Source: CAZJRB01 sp964547995 (GTDB taxonomy: Bacteria > Planctomycetota > Planctomycetia > Pirellulales > Thermoguttaceae). Taken from it: a stretch of DNA of 48,994 nucleotides. Location of the stretch: positions 1 to 48,994 of the forward strand of contig CAZJRB010000047.1 in NCBI GenBank assembly GCA_964547995.1. The letters are read 5' to 3'. Numbering within the stretch: the stretch's first letter is position 1; each line of letters begins with the position of its first letter. This document shows positions 48,928-48,994 of this stretch, one piece after another. Made by a program: the position numbers and the translations under genes. Below the pieces are notes generated by a model that saw nothing but the letters and a program-made list of their open reading frames with translations, had not been told where the DNA came from and did not search any database.

Positions 48928-48994
48928 TGACCTTGGATAAAAAAGCACTGTCATGGCCGAATTTGCTTTTTTAGATGGGCGCATACGTTGATCG

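Noticed and set aside
48935..48994. AAAAAGCA/TGCTTTTT inverted repeat at the window end as a terminator
   Set aside because: The stem is A/T-rich with a long loop, and no gene ends just before it in the window.

Overview
The window looks like a chromosomal segment of a planctomycete, probably of the Pirellula/Rhodopirellula type. The evidence is the gene content: a hydrazine-synthase-alpha-like multihaem protein, a DUF1080 protein, a sulfatase, several secreted beta-propeller glycosidase-like proteins, two VIT/von Willebrand A proteins, a DUF6868 protein, a Tll0287-type sensor kinase and a B12-dependent ribonucleotide reductase. DNA is GC-rich and genes are loosely packed on both strands. No rRNA, tRNA, CRISPR array, intact insertion sequence, prophage or replication origin was recognised.

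Layout. 0.1-7.3 kb: secreted/periplasmic carbohydrate-type genes (HZS-alpha-like protein, DUF1080, two paralogous GH43-like proteins). 7.3-13.6 kb: DUF6868 membrane protein, VIT/VWA protein, tandem-ACT protein, lipoprotein, soluble histidine kinase, small conserved-looking protein. 13.6-19.8 kb: housekeeping genes nadD, priA and nadA plus a membrane histidine kinase with a c-haem motif. 19.9-20.9 kb: a Panacea-domain antitoxin with a small partner gene. 21-28 kb: fxsA, a TPR protein, a UDP-glucuronate decarboxylase overlapping nrdJ, and an nrdJ promoter with two NrdR-like boxes. 28.4-31.8 kb: a UroD-like protein and transketolase. 32-36 kb: a small antitoxin-like protein and a 1114-residue fusion of fatty acyl-AMP ligase, acyl carrier protein and alpha-oxoamine synthase. 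36-40.5 kb: second VIT/VWA protein and a DUF4139-type protein. 40.6-48.4 kb: a minus-strand run of exported enzymes (sulfatase, transglutaminase-like protein with a carbohydrate-binding domain, acetyl-xylan-esterase-like hydrolase, beta-helix protein, GH130-like protein), consistent with polysaccharide breakdown. 48.4-48.9 kb: two nested fragments of a REP-associated (RAYT) transposase.

The most unusual structure is non-coding. A MITE-like inverted repeat of roughly 110-170 bp occurs five times plus one fragment, in two arm variants whose two arms change together. It prefers gene 3' ends, and in two copies its terminal TTA is the stop codon of the neighbouring minus-strand gene (nadA and the fusion synthase). 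Other, unrelated inverted repeats also carry stop codons at convergent gene ends; at 13632-13659 one 28-bp palindrome holds both. The strongest protein-level finding is the single-chain FAAL-ACP-oxoamine synthase, whose domain set matches the separate synthetase, carrier protein and serine palmitoyltransferase used in bacterial sphingolipid synthesis. All product names come from reading motifs by eye; no database search was run.
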